From Elusimicrobiota bacterium (GTDB lineage Bacteria; Elusimicrobiota; Elusimicrobia; FEN-1173), in the NCBI GenBank assembly GCA_016714745.1, contig JADKCG010000003.1:1-64000 (forward strand): 64,000 nucleotides of DNA, given 5' to 3'. The notes beneath the pieces are model-generated. The model had not been told where the DNA came from, made no database searches, and saw only the letters and a program-made list of their open reading frames with translations. The translations under genes and the position numbers were made by a program. Positions 1-7,762 of the stretch are shown piece by piece; the stretch's first letter is position 1, and each line of letters opens with the position of its first letter.

Positions 1-616
1 GTTAAAACTTCCGTTTCCATTGTTCTTGTAGACGCGCAATATTCCTGAATCGCCAGAAAACAAAATGTCCAGGTCACCATCATTTTCAAAATCGCCCCAG
101 GCTCCGCTACTGTAACTGGCACCCCCGCCATTTCCGTCCACCTCAATTTGGGCCGAATCAATCGTTCCATTTCCATTGTTTTTGTAAACGCGCAGTTGGT
201 TGCCACTACTTTCACCCGTGGCTAAAATGTCCAGATCCCCGTCATTATCAAAATCACCCCACTCCACTGTCCCACGGTAAAGGCCGCCATCCTCAGGATC
301 AGCGTCAACCGCTGTCGAGTTAAATGTGCCGTTTCCGTTGTTTTTATAAATGTAGAGGTCGTTCTGACCCCCCGTGTTCCCCAATCCCCACCACATCCAG
401 ATCGCCGTCGTTGTCGTAGTCGCCCCAGGTGACATCCCCTTCAATAAATCCAGCCGCGCTCACCGTGAGCTGAGTGGGGTCAAATGTCCCATTCCCATTA
501 TTTTTATAAACCCGCACCTCGGCATTCCCAGACACCAAAACATCGACATCTCCATCCGCGTCATAATCCCCCCATCCAACTCCCCCGTAATACAACCCAC
601 CGTTCAATCCGTCCAC
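1..616 (-). CDS. C-terminal VCBS repeats of giant secreted protein, cut by window edge
   Basis: VCBS units (GGVGWGDYDADGDVDVLVSG, VTWGDYDNDGDLDVVGIG) occupy 616-344. After a frame change the array continues to base 1 with further units such as VEWGDFDNDGDLDILATG. The protein continues outside the window, so its C-terminus, where a sorting or anchoring domain would be, cannot be seen. Confidence 0.6.
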
Positions 617-1860
617 CTCGATTTGGTTGGGTCAAACCAATATCCACCCACGGCGGAGGTGGTGTTGGATATCCCCGACCAGTTATTCGATTCGTCTTGG
701 CTCCACAACACAAAGTAATACGTCACACCACTCAACAGGCTTGTGATCGTGCGGCTTTGGGCGGAGCCGGGAACCTGTGTCGTTGTGGCGATCGTCACCG
801 TCGTTGCATTGGTCGGCGTGGAGCTGGTGCTCCAGGTCACCGCATACGTCGCATATTGGATCCGGTAATTTCCCGTCAGGTTGCCAGAACCGCCGTCGTC
901 CCCGGCGGAGTACCAGGTCAACGTCACTTCCTCCGGATTGCCACTCGTCGCCGCCAGGGTGCTGGTGGAGGGAACCAGCAGGTCCGCCAACGTCACCGCC
1001 GACGTCGTATTTGAAATCGTCGACCAGTTGGGGACTTCGTCCCCGGTCCACAAAACGAAGTAATACGTCAGTCCGCCGGTCAGGCCCGTGATCAGTTTGC
1101 TTTGCGCTGACCCTGGGACCTGCGTGGTCGTCGCAACCGTCACCGTCGTGGCGTTTGTGGGCGTGGTGCTGGTGCTCCAGGTGGGGGTGTAGGTGGCGTA
1201 TTGAATTCGGTAAGTGCCGGTGACATTGCCGTTCATACCGTCGTCGCCGGCGCTGTTCCACGTGAGCAACACTTCCCCGTCCGTGACCGTGGACGCGGCG
1301 GCCAACGTGCTGGTGCTGGGCCCCACGCCCGTAAAGACGCTCCCCCCACCGGACCAGTTAGAATCCGCCAAGGCGGAGTCCACCGTTTTCACTCTGTAGT
1401 AATACGTGGTGTCCGTCCGCAGGCCGTAGCTCGCCGTGGTTTGAGCGTTCCATGGGTCCGTGGACCTTAACACGACCCCGTGGTAGGTGTTGCTGTTAAA
1501 GATCTTGGGCGGTTTCAAATAACTTCCCATACGCGGGCTGGCGCCCATTTGGCCGGGGAACATCAGTTTGCTGAAGTTTGATGTGGTGGATATTTGCAGG
1601 TCGTATGTCAGCCCGTTTTCCACCGTTGCCCCAGCGCCACTATCGGTTCCCGCCGCCCACGTGAAACTGGCCACGCTGACCGATCCGGAATTAAAAGAAA
1701 ATGAACCCGAAAGGGTTCCTGGCGCCGCGGGGGTGGTGTTGGGTTGGGCTAGACTTAAATAACTTTTATAGATCCGCAGTTGTTTAGCGGCCGCACTGTC
1801 ATCTCCATTTGCCAACATCCAGGTATCCATCGCTATCATAGTCTCCCCACGCCACGCCAC
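604..1860 (-). CDS. Fn3-tandem segment of giant secreted protein
   Basis: A 418-residue frame. After a VCBS tail comes a laminin-G/Fn3-like stretch (FSFNSGSVSVASFTWAAGTD, then TYYYRVKTVDSALADSNWSG). Two adjacent Fn3 domains follow that are very similar to each other and to the one near 5000: each has WNSAGDDG, YRIQYATY, PTNATTVT, QVPGSAQS and TYYFVLW. The segment then returns to VCBS repeats. The three near-copies of this Fn3 domain suggest that the whole Fn3+VCBS module has been duplicated. Confidence 0.7.
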   Translation of the reverse strand: MAWRGETMIAMDTWMLANGDDSAAAKQLRIYKSYLSLAQPNTTPAAPGTLSGSFSFNSGSVSVASFTWAAGTDSGAGATVENGLTYDLQISTTSNFSKLMFPGQMGASPRMGSYLKPPKIFNSNTYHGVVLRSTDPWNAQTTASYGLRTDTTYYYRVKTVDSALADSNWSGGGSVFTGVGPSTSTLAAASTVTDGEVLLTWNSAGDDGMNGNVTGTYRIQYATYTPTWSTSTTPTNATTVTVATTTQVPGSAQSKLITGLTGGLTYYFVLWTGDEVPNWSTISNTTSAVTLADLLVPSTSTLAATSGNPEEVTLTWYSAGDDGGSGNLTGNYRIQYATYAVTWSTSSTPTNATTVTIATTTQVPGSAQSRTITSLLSGVTYYFVLWSQDESNNWSGISNTTSAVGGYWFDPTKSRWTD

Positions 1861-2019
1861 TCAATAAAGTCCTTTCCCTGCTCGCCCACATCCAGTTGCG
1901 TGGATCCATGGTTTGCGTTCCCATTGTTTTGTAAACGCGGAGTTCGATTGTGTTCCCTTGTTTGCTGTCCGCTCGACAAAATATCCAAGTCTCCATCATT
2001 ATCATAGTCTCCCCACACG

Positions 2020-2949
2020 TCACGCGACCGTATCGCACACCCCGGCCGCTCCGTCCACTTCAATCTGTGCGGCATCCAATGTCTCGTTGCCATTGTTTTT
2101 GTAGACACGCAACTCTCGAGTGGTCCCCGTGTAACCGCTCGCCAAAATATCCAGGTCCCCATCATTGTCGTAGTCCCCCCACGCCACACCGGAATTTTCA
2201 AGCCCCCCCCCCGCTCCATCCACATCAATTTGTGTCGCGTTCATCGTTCCATTACCATTGTTTTTGTAGATGCGCAGTTCTTTTGCGCTTGCTGTTGATC
2301 CGCACCCCAACACATCCAGGTCGCCATCATTGTCGTAGTCCCCCCACGCCACACTTGAATAATCAAGCCCCCCCGCCGCTCCGTCCACCTCAATTTGAGC
2401 TGTGTTCATCGTTCCATTGCCATTGTTCTTATAGATGCGCAGTTCTCTCGTGGTTGATGTTGAAGCGCTCGCTATAATATCCAGGTCCCCATCATTGTCG
2501 TAGTCCCCCACGCCACAGCCCCTCGGCAAGACCTCCCGCCGCTCCATCCACTTCGATCTGGGTGGCACTGATCGTCCCGTTTCCGTTATTTTTATAGATA
2601 CGGAGCTCCCTTGTCGTTCCGGTTGTTTGCTGTCCACTTACCCAGAATATCCAAATCGCCGTCATTGTCGTAATCTCCCCGCCAAACTGCTGTAACGCAC
2701 CCCCGCCTCGCCCCATCCACCTCGATCTGCGTGGCATTGATCGTTCCATTTCCATTGTTTTGGTAGATGCGCAACTCGCACGTGTGCCCCAGTGTAACCG
2801 CCCGTCAAGAATATCCAGATCACCATCGCTGTCGAATCTCCCCACGCCACATCGGAGGCGTTCAGTCCACCCTCCGCCCCGTCCACCTCGATCGGCGTGA
2901 CATCAAAGTCCCGAGGCACCGCGCTCGGCCGGGAGATCGATATGTCCAA
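2020..2949 (-). CDS. Frame-shifted VCBS array of giant secreted protein
   Basis: The longest intact frame is 2020..2637, with three to four VCBS repeats (VAWGDYDNDGDLDVLGCG and relatives). Upstream, 2949-2640 carries three more repeats in alternating frames. In the adjoining 2950-3180 stretch an Fn3-type sequence can be followed only by switching frames (TYDVRYRTSGAITTDGEF, then TYYFAIKSS). Downstream, 1799-2038 continues the array after another break. Confidence 0.6.
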
Positions 2950-3180
2950 TGGACTGGTTCCATTTACATTTGCTTGACTTGATCGCGAAATAATAAGTCA
3001 CCCTGGCGCAAGACCCGAAATCCCCATCGACTCCCACGTTCCCGGATTTCCTGGCGTCGGTTCTCCCGTCGCCGCAGTCGCTCCGTTAAATTCCCCATCT
3101 GTCGTAATCGCCCCACTTGTCCGGTACCGCACATCGTAGGCTGGCGATCCCCTGAATTGATGCTGTCTGGCGCCGTCAAG

Positions 3181-3966
3181 TTACGGGGCTTGACCGCTCG
3201 TTGTCACACTGCTCGCCACCAAATCCGTCACAACCGATGCAACCGAACTGGTCACCAAATTATAAAGGGTCCCCGTCGCGCTCCAGGCCGACTCTTTGAG
3301 TCCTGCGTCAACTGTCTTAACCCGGTAGTAATACGTGGTGTTGGTAAATGGCAAATACCGCAGGCGAACCCCGTGGTTGGTATTGCCGTCATAGATTTTC
3401 GGGGTTTTAAATAATTGCCCATTCCTGGGCTGGACCATTGCCGGGAACCACCGAATTCCCAGTAAAATTGCTGATCGTCGATATTTCCAACTGGTAGGTC
3501 AGGGCGTTGGCAGGGGTTGCCCTAATCCCGCTATCGCTCCCAGGGGCCCACTTAAACGTCGCCGTTGATATGCCCGAAACATTGTAGTCCCAAACCGACG
3601 TCAACGTTCCAGGCGATGTGGGCGCCGTGTTGGCCGTTGCGCTCAAGTTCTTGTAGATGCCGTAACTGTGAAACAATTGATCCATCTGAACCGCTCACCA
3701 GAACATCCAGATCCCCGTCGTTGTCGTAATCCCCACGCCGAGAGCTCCCATAACTAAAGTCCTCCCCAGCTCCATCCAAATCCATCTGAGCAGGGTCCAT
3801 CGTTCCGTTGCCGTTGTTTTTGTAGACCCGTAACTGTAACACATACCCCATTTGTCAGAAGATCCAAGTCTCCATCAACGTCGTAGTCTCCCCCCACCAC
3901 CGCTCCATCAACAAGCCCCCCCGCTCCATCCACCTCTATTTGCGTCGTCCATCGTCCCGTTTCCAT
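3181..3966 (-). CDS. Frame-shifted VCBS and Fn3 fragments of giant secreted protein
   Basis: The conserved sequence hops between frames here. A VCBS unit lies at about 3966-3840 (GGDYDVDGDLDLLTNG) and another at about 3850-3690 (RGDYDNDGDLDVLVSG). An Fn3-like stretch lies at 3685-3407 (ATFKWAPGSDSG, LTYQLEIST) and continues at 3438-3181 (NTTYYYRVKTVDAGLKESAW). No single frame covers the stretch, so it is one region with several one-base breaks. Confidence 0.6.
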
Positions 3967-4780
3967 TGTTTTTGTAGATCCGCAACTGGGGCGTCCCCCC
4001 CGCGTAGCCGTTCGTTAGAACATCCAGGTCGCCATCGTTGTCGTAGTCCCCCCACGCCACACTGCCAGGTTGCACCCCTCCCCCAGGTCCGTCCACATCA
4101 ATTTGCGCCGCATCCATCGTCCCGTTTCCATTATTTTTGTAGATACGCAATTCTGCCGCACTCCCCCCAAAACCGTTCGCCAGAATATCCAAGTCCCCAT
4201 CATTGTCGTAGTCCCCCCACGCCACACTGTAAGATTCAAGCCCACCCGCCGGTCCGTCCACTTCAATTTGTGTGGGGTCCATTGTCCCGTTGCCGTTGTT
4301 TTTATAAATGCGCAGTTCATAAGTGCCTCGATTTCCAATCATTACAGTATCCAAGTCCCCGTCATTGTCATAATCTCCCCACGCCACATCACCGAGAGTG
4401 ACGCCCCACCTGTTCCAGTCAACCTCAATCTGAGTGGCGTTCATCGTCCGTTGCCGTTGTTTATGTAGATACGCAGTTGTCGGGCCGATGCTGAATCTGA
4501 ACCGCACGCGAGGACATCCAGATCCCCATCGCTATCATAGTCTCCCCACGCCACGCCACCCCAATAAAGCCCACCCCCTGCTCCATCCACCTCGATCTGG
4601 GCGGCGTCCATCGTTCCGTTTCCGTTGTTTTTGTAAATTCGAAGTTCTTTTGTGTTTCCGCTTGATTGCCGTCCACTGGCAAGGACATCCAGATCGCCGT
4701 CATTGTCGAAATCCCCCCACGCCACTTCGCTATTGTAAAGCCCTCCCCCCGCTCCGTCCACATCAATTTGGTTGGGGTCA
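3690..4780 (-). repeat. Tandem VCBS-unit DNA repeats (~170-180 bp period)
   Basis: The plus-strand word ccaggtcgccatcattgtcg (and variants) recurs about every 170-180 bp, each copy encoding the DNDGDLD loop. Similar arrays lie at about 1800-2900 and 1-640. Their similarity makes the locus prone to slippage and assembly collapse. Confidence 0.7.
3908..4507 (-). CDS. VCBS/FG-GAP repeat segment of giant secreted protein
   Basis: About three tandem repeats of roughly 55-60 residues with the pattern Y-K-N-N-G-N-G-T-M-D ... EVDGPAGGL ... AWGDYDNDGDLDIL. These are VCBS/FG-GAP type units with DxDxDG-like loops as in calcium-binding repeats. The DNA repeats at about 170-180 bp with high identity between units. 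The frame enters from 4441..7164 and leaves near 3915-3950 into the next fragment. Confidence 0.7.
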   Translation of the reverse strand: MRFRFSIGPTTAYLHKQRQRTMNATQIEVDWNRWGVTLGDVAWGDYDNDGDLDTVMIGNRGTYELRIYKNNGNGTMDPTQIEVDGPAGGLESYSVAWGDYDNDGDLDILANGFGGSAAELRIYKNNGNGTMDAAQIDVDGPGGGVQPGSVAWGDYDNDGDLDVLTNGYAGGTPQLRIYKNNGNGTMDDANRGGWSGGAC

Positions 4781-7164
4781 AACCACCCTGTCGGAACGGC
4801 CGAGGTGGTGTTGGAAATTTCCGACCAATTAGGGACTTCGTCGGCGGTCCACAAAACAAAATAATACGTTGTGCCGATGGTTAACCCATTGACTGTGTAT
4901 CCTTGCGCCGACCCGGGGACTGCCGACGTGGTCGCCACCGTTACCGTCGTCGCGTTCGTGGGCGTGGTGCTGGTGCTCCAACTGGCTGTGTAGGTTGCGT
5001 ATTGGATGCGGTAGTTGCCCGTGAGATTGTTAACGGTCCCATCATCCCCCGCTGAGTTCCATGTTAACCGCACCTGGTCCCCGCCCCCCACCGCCGCCAC
5101 TGTTGACGTGGACGGCGTCACGGGGCCTACGGATTGAATCACGATGCGACTGTTGTAGTTGTCAGTGATGTATAGACGCTTCATCCCAGACTCATAAAAA
5201 CAACTCCATGGAAAAGTTAACCCGCTTTGCGTCGTGGCGCTTGTCGCTGTCGTGAATGTGCTTTGGCCCAGTACGTTCACGGCATTTTCGCCGTCGGTAA
5301 TCGACGCCACGTCAAAAACTGTGATCCGATGGTTTGAAAAATCGTTTACAAACAGTCGGCCCCCCGCAGAATCGGCCGATACCGAACGGGGATAATTCAT
5401 GCCCCCTGCGGTGGTGGCTAAACTGCGTGTGGTGAAAGTAGTCTGTCCCAGCACGTTTATGGCATTTTCGCCATCTGTTATGGCTGTCACATCGAATACC
5501 ATGACACGATGGTTGTACTCGTCGGCCACGTAGAGCCGGGTCCCTTCCACATCGACGTCGTAGGGATAATAGAGGCTCGAGGCTGTGGGCGGGGTGGCAA
5601 ATGCGCTGTCGTAAAAGCTACTCTGGCCCAGCACGTTGACAGCGTTTTCCCCGTTGGTAATGGTCGATAAATCATATACCGTCACACGGTTGTTTAAACG
5701 ATCTGCCACATACAGTTTTTGCGTGACCGTGTCATAGTCCATACCATAGGGGTTATATACCCCCGAGGCGGTGGCGGCAGAACCCGTGGCCGTAAAGTTG
5801 GATTGACCCAACACGTTGATGGCGTTTTCACCGTTGGTGATGGAATTGACGTCAAAAATCATAACGCGGTTTCGGGAGTAGGCACTTACAAACAAATAAC
5901 CTCGGGAAGCATCAAACGATAGACCGCCTGGATAAAATATTGAACCCTGAGTTGCAGACAACGACATTTCATACCCCTTTAAAAAATCCGTCTGGCCTAG
6001 AACGTTGTCTGCGGTCCTTTCCGACAGAATGTTGCCGGCGTTGAGGTTGTAGATCAATACGCGTGCCGAATTGAAATCCGCCACGAACAGTCGATGAGAC
6101 ACCGTGTCCACCACCACATCGTAAGCTCTATCGATGCCTTTTTGCACCGCACCATCATAAGTGGAACCTGTGGTGTAGACACCGGTTCCGGCCCCATCGG
6201 TTTGGCCCACCACATTCTGCGCGTTTTGGCCGTTAACGATGGTGGTCGTGGACACGTCAAACATCGTGACCCGGTTATTGTATTGGTCTGTGACGAAAAC
6301 CCGGCTGGCCCCTTCGTCGAGGGCGAGCCCCCGGGGAATATACATACCGTCTTGGGTGGTGCGGTTCGTGCTGGATGTGAAGTCGGACTGGCCCAGAACG
6401 TTGACGGCGTTTTCGCCGTCCGTGATGGAGGCCACATCGAAAATTGTCACCCGCTGGCCCCAGCTATCCCCCACGTACAGCCGTTGGGTCGCAGTGGCAT
6501 AAACCACACCAAATGGATTTCTCAACCTGTTAACGGCCACGGACCACCCGCTGGACGTAAAGTTGGACTGGCCCAGAACGTTGACCGCGTTTTCGCCATC
6601 CGTAATCGAAGACACGTCAAACACCAAGATGCGATTGTTATTATATTCCCCCACAAACAACCGGGAATTCATGGAGTCATAATCCACGTGTCTTGGGGAG
6701 TTGAATCCCTTAATCGAAGCAGTGGAGGAATTTGTTGTGAAGTTATCTTGACCCAAAACGTTCACGGCGTTTTCGCCGTCCGTGACAATGGCCAGGTCGA
6801 AGACAAGAATCCGATTGTTGCCGGTGTCGCTTACGAACAGACGTTTGTTGACCCCGTCATAAACGCAGTCGTTGGGGTTTCTCGTTCCGGAAATTGTCGT
6901 TGCCGCTGAACGGGAGGTAAAATTGCTTTGCCCCAATACATTTACGGCATTTTCCCCGTCAGAAATAGTGGCCACGTCGTAAATAATGACGAGTATTCCC
7001 CTGATCCGCCACAAAAAGCCGGTTGGACCCGGCATGGAAATCAATGCCCGTGATAAAGTTGAGGGTGTTTGCGGTCGTCCCGTTAAGATTTTGATAAAAA
7101 CCTGTTTGGCCAAGAACTCTGTCGGCCGTCCGATCCACCAACGCGTTGCTGGAGTCCAGGTCAT
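4441..7164 (-). CDS. NHL propeller + Fn3 + VCBS segment of giant secreted protein
   Basis: The longest uninterrupted frame of the giant protein. About the first 40 residues are out-of-frame overlap with the preceding segment. Then come about ten tandem NHL-like blades of roughly 55-65 residues with the recurring words DGENAVNVLGQ and R-L-(Y/F)-V-(A/S)-D, expected to form beta-propellers. An Fn3 domain follows (about 5110-4800, with YRIQYATY and TYYFVLWTADEVPNWS). The segment ends with two VCBS repeats (VAWGDFDNDGDLDVLASG). It breaks near 4450 into the next VCBS segment. No catalytic motif is visible; an adhesive or ligand-binding surface role is inference only. Confidence 0.75.
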   Translation of the reverse strand: MTWTPATRWWIGRPTEFLAKQVFIKILTGRPQTPSTLSRALISMPGPTGFLWRIRGILVIIYDVATISDGENAVNVLGQSNFTSRSAATTISGTRNPNDCVYDGVNKRLFVSDTGNNRILVFDLAIVTDGENAVNVLGQDNFTTNSSTASIKGFNSPRHVDYDSMNSRLFVGEYNNNRILVFDVSSITDGENAVNVLGQSNFTSSGWSVAVNRLRNPFGVVYATATQRLYVGDSWGQRVTIFDVASITDGENAVNVLGQSDFTSSTNRTTQDGMYIPRGLALDEGASRVFVTDQYNNRVTMFDVSTTTIVNGQNAQNVVGQTDGAGTGVYTTGSTYDGAVQKGIDRAYDVVVDTVSHRLFVADFNSARVLIYNLNAGNILSERTADNVLGQTDFLKGYEMSLSATQGSIFYPGGLSFDASRGYLFVSAYSRNRVMIFDVNSITNGENAINVLGQSNFTATGSAATASGVYNPYGMDYDTVTQKLYVADRLNNRVTVYDLSTITNGENAVNVLGQSSFYDSAFATPPTASSLYYPYDVDVEGTRLYVADEYNHRVMVFDVTAITDGENAINVLGQTTFTTRSLATTAGGMNYPRSVSADSAGGRLFVNDFSNHRITVFDVASITDGENAVNVLGQSTFTTATSATTQSGLTFPWSCFYESGMKRLYITDNYNSRIVIQSVGPVTPSTSTVAAVGGGDQVRLTWNSAGDDGTVNNLTGNYRIQYATYTASWSTSTTPTNATTVTVATTSAVPGSAQGYTVNGLTIGTTYYFVLWTADEVPNWSEISNTTSAVPTGWFDPNQIDVDGAGGGLYNSEVAWGDFDNDGDLDVLASGRQSSGNTKELRIYKNNGNGTMDAAQIEVDGAGGGLYWGGVAWGDYDSDGDLDVLACGSDSASARQLRIYINNGNGR

Positions 7165-7330
7165 AAACCATTATTCGGCTACTGGAGTAATCGCACACAA
7201 ACAACCGGTGCGAAACCGTGTCCACCTCAACGTCGTAGGGAAGATTGAACCCTTCCAGCCGCTGACTGTCGTAGGGGGTTCCGTCAGTAAATACCGCGTT
7301 GCCGCCGGCGTCGGTTTGGCCCACCACATC
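5230..7330 (-). repeat. Tandem NHL-blade DNA repeats (~12 units)
   Basis: Recurring DNA words encode the D-G-E-N-A-V-N-V-L-G-Q motif roughly every 165-210 bp. On the plus strand they read as variants of cagcacgttgacggcgtttt. The units are diverged at the protein level but keep nearly identical cores, consistent with expansion by internal duplication. Confidence 0.7.
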
Positions 7331-7438
7331 TTCCGCGTTTTGTCCATCGACAATAGCGGTATCCCCCGCCCACAAGGCGGCAGACAACAAACCCAGCCCG
7401 AGAGGGGCCAGAATTTCGTTTAAAAGGTTCTTTTTCAC
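6959..7438 (-). CDS. N-terminal piece of the NHL-repeat secreted protein (signal peptide + first blades)
   Basis: Starts with MKKNLLNEILAPLGLGLLSA, a lysine-rich n-region and hydrophobic core typical of a Sec signal peptide, with likely cleavage near the AAL-WAG region. It continues with two NHL-like blades (motifs EDVVGQT and DRVLGQT). The frame is lost around 6985-7000. The next segment (4441..7164) then resumes the blade with IIYDVATISDGENAVNVLGQ, so this is the 5' part of that gene rather than a separate protein. Confidence 0.75.
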   Translation of the reverse strand: MKKNLLNEILAPLGLGLLSAALWAGDTAIVDGQNAEDVVGQTDAGGNAVFTDGTPYDSQRLEGFNLPYDVEVDTVSHRLFVCDYSSSRIMVYDLDSSNALVDRTADRVLGQTGFYQNLNGTTANTLNFITGIDFHAGSNRLFVADQGNTRHYLRRGHYF

Positions 7439-7762
7439 GCGCTAAACTATAGGCCCAATACGAAATTAATTCAAGGCTTTTTTAGTCGGAACTAGCCCGG
7501 AACTTTCAGTTGGGCGCGAGCACCGAGATGAAGAAGCCGGCGGCTTTTTCGACGAAAAACGCGAAAGTGTAGCGGTGTCTACGGTTGAGCGTTTTGAGGA
7601 AGAAAAAGTCCCGGATTCTTCGTCGATTGCCGTGTCCTATTGCAAAATCCGGGTTGAAGATCGACAAAGGTTTCTGTGCGGGGGGGGTGAGTTTTCCCGT
7701 CGAAAAGAGGGCGTTTTGAAGCAAAATCATTATCTAAAAGACGTCCCCGAAGTTCTGTTTGA
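7439..7762. other. Intergenic region upstream of the giant gene, with one 52-bp dispersed repeat
   Basis: No convincing gene. It contains the 7505-7556 repeat described separately. On the minus strand a 74-codon frame (7730-7506) ends in FVEKAAGFFISVLAPN, which is echoed at the second copy near 56.8 kb, but it has no recognisable start or domain. Confidence 0.5.
7505..7556. repeat. 52-bp dispersed repeat, copy A
   Basis: Begins ttcagttgggcgcgag and ends ggctttttcgacgaa. It aligns without gaps to 56744-56795 with 46 of 52 bases identical by eye. On the minus strand both copies read as a C-terminal peptide of the type FVEKAA...SVLAPN followed by TGA. Confidence 0.7.

Larger units (their letters stand above)
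1..7438 (-). pseudogene. Giant secreted NHL / Fn3 / VCBS(FG-GAP)-repeat protein, frame-disrupted, runs off window
   Basis: One long minus-strand coding region whose C-terminal end lies beyond base 1. Order from the N-terminus: a signal peptide; about twelve NHL-like beta-propeller blades each ending near a V-L-G-Q motif; an Fn3 domain; an array of VCBS/FG-GAP repeats with Asp-rich loops of the type DYDNDGDLD; another Fn3 region; more VCBS repeats; two near-identical Fn3 domains; then VCBS repeats again. The frame changes more than ten times, yet protein similarity continues smoothly across each break, so the intact parent would exceed 2,300 residues. Such proteins are usually secreted or surface-attached, and the Asp-rich loops suggest calcium binding; the actual role is unknown. 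It is either a decaying pseudogene or an intact gene damaged by sequencing indels and repeat mis-assembly. Confidence 0.8.

Noticed and set aside
484..1014. Plus-strand open frame opposite the Fn3 segment
   Set aside because: Basic, Arg/His/Pro-rich translation typical of an antisense shadow; the minus strand carries clear Fn3 motifs.
1800..4780. Regular repeats considered as a CRISPR array
   Set aside because: Period about 170-180 bp, repeats encode VCBS units, spacers are not unique short sequences and no cas gene is present.
6094..6909. Long plus-strand open frame opposite the NHL repeats
   Set aside because: Shadow of the repeat-coding minus strand; no domain, low-complexity repetition mirrors the NHL blades.
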